A stretch of DNA of 64,000 bases, from contig CAKSIT010000010.1 in the NCBI GenBank assembly GCA_934462925.1, positions 62,001-126,000 of the forward strand, read 5' to 3'. The position numbers and the translations under genes were made by a program. Position 1 is the first letter of the stretch, and each line of letters opens with the position of its first letter. Shown here piece by piece: positions 61,622 to 64,000 of the stretch. Origin of the DNA: an uncultured Oscillospiraceae bacterium (GTDB taxonomy: Bacteria > Bacillota > Clostridia > Oscillospirales > Ruminococcaceae). Under the pieces are notes generated by a model. That model did no database searches and was not told where the DNA came from. It was given only the letters and a program-made list of their open reading frames with translations.

Positions 61622-62515
61622 ATGAAGGATAAAACGCGAATGAGCGGTGCGGAGCTGCGCCGCGAGGCGCTCAAGTGGGTGGTGGACCTGCTTCTTATCG
61701 TGGCGGGCGCTGCGGTGTATTCCGTTGCGGTAAACGTGTTTACGTCCCCAAACAACATAGCCCCGGGCGGCGTTACGGGTATCTCGATAATCCTGAGCAG
61801 CCTTACAGACGTGCCTGTCGGCAGGCTCATAGCGCTAATCAACGTGCCGCTTTTAATTGCGGGGTTCATCTTCCTCAACAAAAGGACGATGATAAAAACG
61901 CTCTTTGCGGTCGCGGTGCTGTCGATAATGACGGACACGGTGTTCGCGGATATCGCGCCGTATCTTGCAAAAGAGGGCAGCGGCATTCTCGCGGCGATAT
62001 TCGGCGGGCTGCTTATGGGCGTGGGGCAGGGGCTTAACTATATGCGCGAGTCCACAACGGGCGGCACGGATATAGTGATAAAGATAATCCTGCGCTTCCG
62101 CCCGCAGATGAGGCTGGGGCAGCTGTCAATGACAGTAAACGCCTGCGTTGTCGCGGCGGGCTATATCGTGTACAGAGACCTTGACGTTGTAATGTACGCG
62201 CTCATAGCTATTTTTGTAGAAGCGCGCGTGGTGGATATGCTGGTGTACGGCGGCCACGAGTGCAAGTTCCTTATGATTTTCTCCGACAAGTACAGCGAGA
62301 TAGCCGAGAAGCTGCTTGAGGAGGACATAGGCGTAACGCTTCTCAACGGCGAGGGAGCGTACAGCGGCAGAGAGCGCCGCGTGCTGGCGATAGCCGTCCG
62401 CAAGGGCGATTACGTCAGGGTTCGCCGCACGATAAGAGACACCGACCCTGCGGCTTTCGTTGTTATAACGGGTGCGAGCGAGGTACTCGGCAAGGGCTTT
62501 CAGAAGCTTGAATAA
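61622..62515 (+). CDS. YitT-family membrane protein
   Basis: 297 aa. The N-terminal membrane part of about five or six helices (YitT/DUF161, with SPNNIAPGGVTGISIIL and LNYMRESTTGGTDIVIK) is followed by a C-terminal cytoplasmic DUF2179 domain (about 215-297: KFLMIFSDKYSEIAEKLLEEDIGVTLLNGEGAYSG). The family's substrate is not known. The ATG at 61622 is preceded by AGGAGGG; a GTG three bases earlier is possible. Confidence 0.88.
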   Translation: MKDKTRMSGAELRREALKWVVDLLLIVAGAAVYSVAVNVFTSPNNIAPGGVTGISIILSSLTDVPVGRLIALINVPLLIAGFIFLNKRTMIKTLFAVAVLSIMTDTVFADIAPYLAKEGSGILAAIFGGLLMGVGQGLNYMRESTTGGTDIVIKIILRFRPQMRLGQLSMTVNACVVAAGYIVYRDLDVVMYALIAIFVEARVVDMLVYGGHECKFLMIFSDKYSEIAEKLLEEDIGVTLLNGEGAYSGRERRVLAIAVRKGDYVRVRRTIRDTDPAAFVVITGASEVLGKGFQKLE

Positions 62516-62562
62516 GCGCCCTTTTATGGGCAAAACAAATACAGATTAAGGAGAGTAACACA

Positions 62563-63315
62563 ATGTCCGGACATTCAAAATGGAGCACCATTAAGCGCAA
62601 AAAGGGCGAAAAGGACGGCGCTAGGGCAAAGGTATTCACAAAAATAAGCCGCGAGATACTCGTGTGCATAAAGGAGACAGGCTCGGCAGACCCGTCCAAC
62701 AACTCGCGCCTTGCAACGCTTGTGCAGAAGGCAAAGAGCAACAATATCCCCAACGACAACATAGACCGCCTGCTAAAAAAGGCTGCGGGCGGCGCAGAAA
62801 AGAACGACTACGAGAACTGCGTATACGAGGGTTACGGCCCTGAGGGCGTGGCTGTAATAGTAGAGTGCCTTACCGACAACAGAAACCGCACCGCGGGCGA
62901 GATTCGCCACTACTTTGACAAGTTTGGCGGAAACATGGGCGCTACGGGCTGCGTAAGCTTCATGTTCACGCTTAAGGGCGTTATAGTGCTTAACAACGAG
63001 GACGGCGACATCGACGAGGACAAGGCTATGGAAGACATACTCGAAGCGGGCGGCGACGACTTCAGCTTCGAGGACGGCTGCGTAGAGATTTCCACCGCGC
63101 CCGCCGAGGTAGGCAACGTTGCTGCGGAGCTTACAAAGCGCGGCTACGAGGTGATTTCCGCCGAGGCGGAGCAAGTGCCCTCTACATATACCACGCTTAC
63201 CGACGAGGACCATATAAAGAAGATGGGCCTGCTGCTCGAAGCCCTCGACGACAACGACGACGTTCAGAACGTGTACCATAACTGGGACGCTCCCGAGGGT
63301 GACGACGAGGACTGA
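62563..63315 (+). CDS. yebC: YebC/PmpR family protein (possible translation or transcription regulator)
   Basis: 250 aa. The N-terminus MSGHSKWSTIKRKKGEKDG and the segment KANNIPND-like (reads SNNIPNDNIDRLLKKAAGG) are diagnostic. The three-domain fold follows. Some YebC proteins ease ribosome stalling on proline runs, others have been called regulators. Located 47 bases after the yitT gene with RBS AAGGAG. A strong terminator lies 47 bases after the stop. Confidence 0.95.
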   Translation: MSGHSKWSTIKRKKGEKDGARAKVFTKISREILVCIKETGSADPSNNSRLATLVQKAKSNNIPNDNIDRLLKKAAGGAEKNDYENCVYEGYGPEGVAVIVECLTDNRNRTAGEIRHYFDKFGGNMGATGCVSFMFTLKGVIVLNNEDGDIDEDKAMEDILEAGGDDFSFEDGCVEISTAPAEVGNVAAELTKRGYEVISAEAEQVPSTYTTLTDEDHIKKMGLLLEALDDNDDVQNVYHNWDAPEGDDED

Positions 63316-64000
63316 TAACAGAGCCGTTTGCAGGGCGATATAATCCCGTAGAACCGAATACGAAAGACCTCTTATGCTGCGCAATTGCAGAGCATAAGAG
63401 GTCTTTTTTTTGTGCATATGTAATAAGCGCATCGTTGCCGTCGCCAAGCGGCGAACCCTCGAAAACGACAGCCCTGTTGATTTCCGGCTCCTTTACGGGT
63501 TTTCTGCCGTTCATGCGGTTTTCGGTGATTTTGCCGTCGCGTATGCGAACGATACGGTCAGCCATCTGCGCTATGCTTTCGTTGTGCGTAATAAGCAGTA
63601 TCGTTGTGCGGTACTTTGCGTTTATGTCCTGCAAAAGCTGCAAAACGTCGCGCGAGGACTTGGAATCGAGCGCGCCCGTAGGCTCGTCGCACAGCAGCAC
63701 GGCGGGATTCTTTACGATAGCGCGGGCAATGGCGCAGCGCTGCTGCTGTCCGCCGGAAAGCTCCGCGGGGAAGTGAGCGGCGTGCCGTTCAAGCCCAAGC
63801 TCCTTAAGCAGCTCGTCAACGGGCAGGGGCGAGGCTGAAATGTCGCTTACCACCTTTATGTTTTCGCGCACGGTAAGCTCCGCGACAAGGTTGTAGGTCT
63901 GGAAAACAATGCCTACTTTTTTGCGGCGGTATTCCAGAAGCTCCTTTTTGGAAAGCGCGGAAATCGTGCAGCCGTCCACGGTAATGCCGCCTTCGTCGGC
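63197..64000 (-). CDS. ABC transporter ATP-binding protein, LolD/MacB-like, 5' end cut by the window
   Basis: The protein enters at the right edge (ADEGGITVDGCTISALSKKE) and contains Q-loop VFQTYN, signature LSGGQQQR, Walker B VLLCDEPTGALDS and switch His ITHN, with the family end IVRIRDGKITENR near 63500. The open frame then continues another 95 or so residues to 63197, across the yebC terminator and 119 bases antisense into yebC. Those residues look like translated non-coding sequence (basic, with no pattern). The real C-terminus is probably near 63420-63490, or the original stop has been lost. The first 35-40 residues with Walker A lie outside the window. Confidence 0.8.
   Translation of the reverse strand, partial: ADEGGITVDGCTISALSKKELLEYRRKKVGIVFQTYNLVAELTVRENIKVVSDISASPLPVDELLKELGLERHAAHFPAELSGGQQQRCAIARAIVKNPAVLLCDEPTGALDSKSSRDVLQLLQDINAKYRTTILLITHNESIAQMADRIVRIRDGKITENRMNGRKPVKEPEINRAVVFEGSPLGDGNDALITYAQKKDLLCSAIAQHKRSFVFGSTGLYRPANGSVISPRRHPRERPSYGTRSERRRCRRGLRAAGPSSLYGPRR
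63363..63411 (+). terminator. Terminator of yebC
   Basis: AAAGACCTCTTATGCT (63363-63378) pairs perfectly over 16 bp with AGCATAAGAGGTCTTT (63391-63406), followed by more T. It is one of the strongest terminators in the window. Confidence 0.95.

Overview
The window reads as a chromosome segment of a GC-rich, spore-forming member of the Clostridia, probably a gut-type anaerobe near the Oscillospirales. The family-level placement is inference. The support is a complete spoIIIA operon, Firmicutes gene order around divIVA/ileS/lspA and around miaB/mutS/mutL/miaA/hfq, a prp gene between rplU and rpmA with an L27 that carries the Firmicutes-type N-terminal extension, and mini-RNase III next to obgE. 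Promoters are mostly sigma-A type with an extended -10 (TGnTATAAT) and a 17-bp spacer. No rRNA, tRNA, CRISPR array, prophage or intact transposase was recognised.

Layout. 0.1-3.5 kb: an rRNA methyltransferase gene facing a Na+/alanine-type symporter, with a cluster of inverted repeats between their 3' ends. 3.5-7.9 kb: a short KdpD-like kinase, a KdpE-like regulator and an Lhr-like helicase behind one promoter whose leader contains a 159-bp MITE. 7.9-9.1 kb: no gene, but a roughly 1-kb imperfect palindrome. 9.0-16.9 kb: a small membrane-anchored protein, lepA, hemW and a CE2-like esterase, then an ABC importer of the TrpXYZ type. 16.9-20.9 kb: an ankyrin remnant and a PadR-controlled operon with a HAAS protein and two DUF4097 proteins. 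21.2-24.1 kb: a reverse-strand operon (flavin reductase, ung, a zinc-ribbon protein, a PH-like protein), divergent from a NUDIX/MIF pair.

25.2-46.6 kb is mostly housekeeping: miaB, a YmcA-like gene, mutS, mutL, a PfkB kinase, miaA, hfq, an HlyD-like adaptor, ylmE, sepF, ylmH, divIVA, ileS, lspA, rluD, a HAD phosphatase, and a split transketolase. Then follow a LacI regulator, enolase with a long leader containing palindromic operator-like sites, a c-di-GMP phosphodiesterase and a frameshifted small membrane protein gene. 52.6-57.6 kb is spoIIIAA-AH on the reverse strand, interrupted between AB and AC by a 68-bp tandem repeat. 57.8-63.4 kb is rplU-prp-rpmA, a second copy of the MITE, then obgE, a methyltransferase-like gene, mrnC, yitT and yebC. 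The right edge cuts an ABC transporter ATPase gene.

I found no convincing new multi-gene system. The most unusual material is non-coding. There is a two-copy 159-bp MITE with ATAA target duplications, found in the leaders of two operons. There is a 64-bp hairpin repeat whose two copies differ by two compensatory base-pair changes, and one copy appears inserted into one arm of the 1-kb palindrome. There is also the tandem repeat inside the spoIIIA operon, and a set of GTTAG-N6-CTAA(C/T) palindromes near the enolase promoter.
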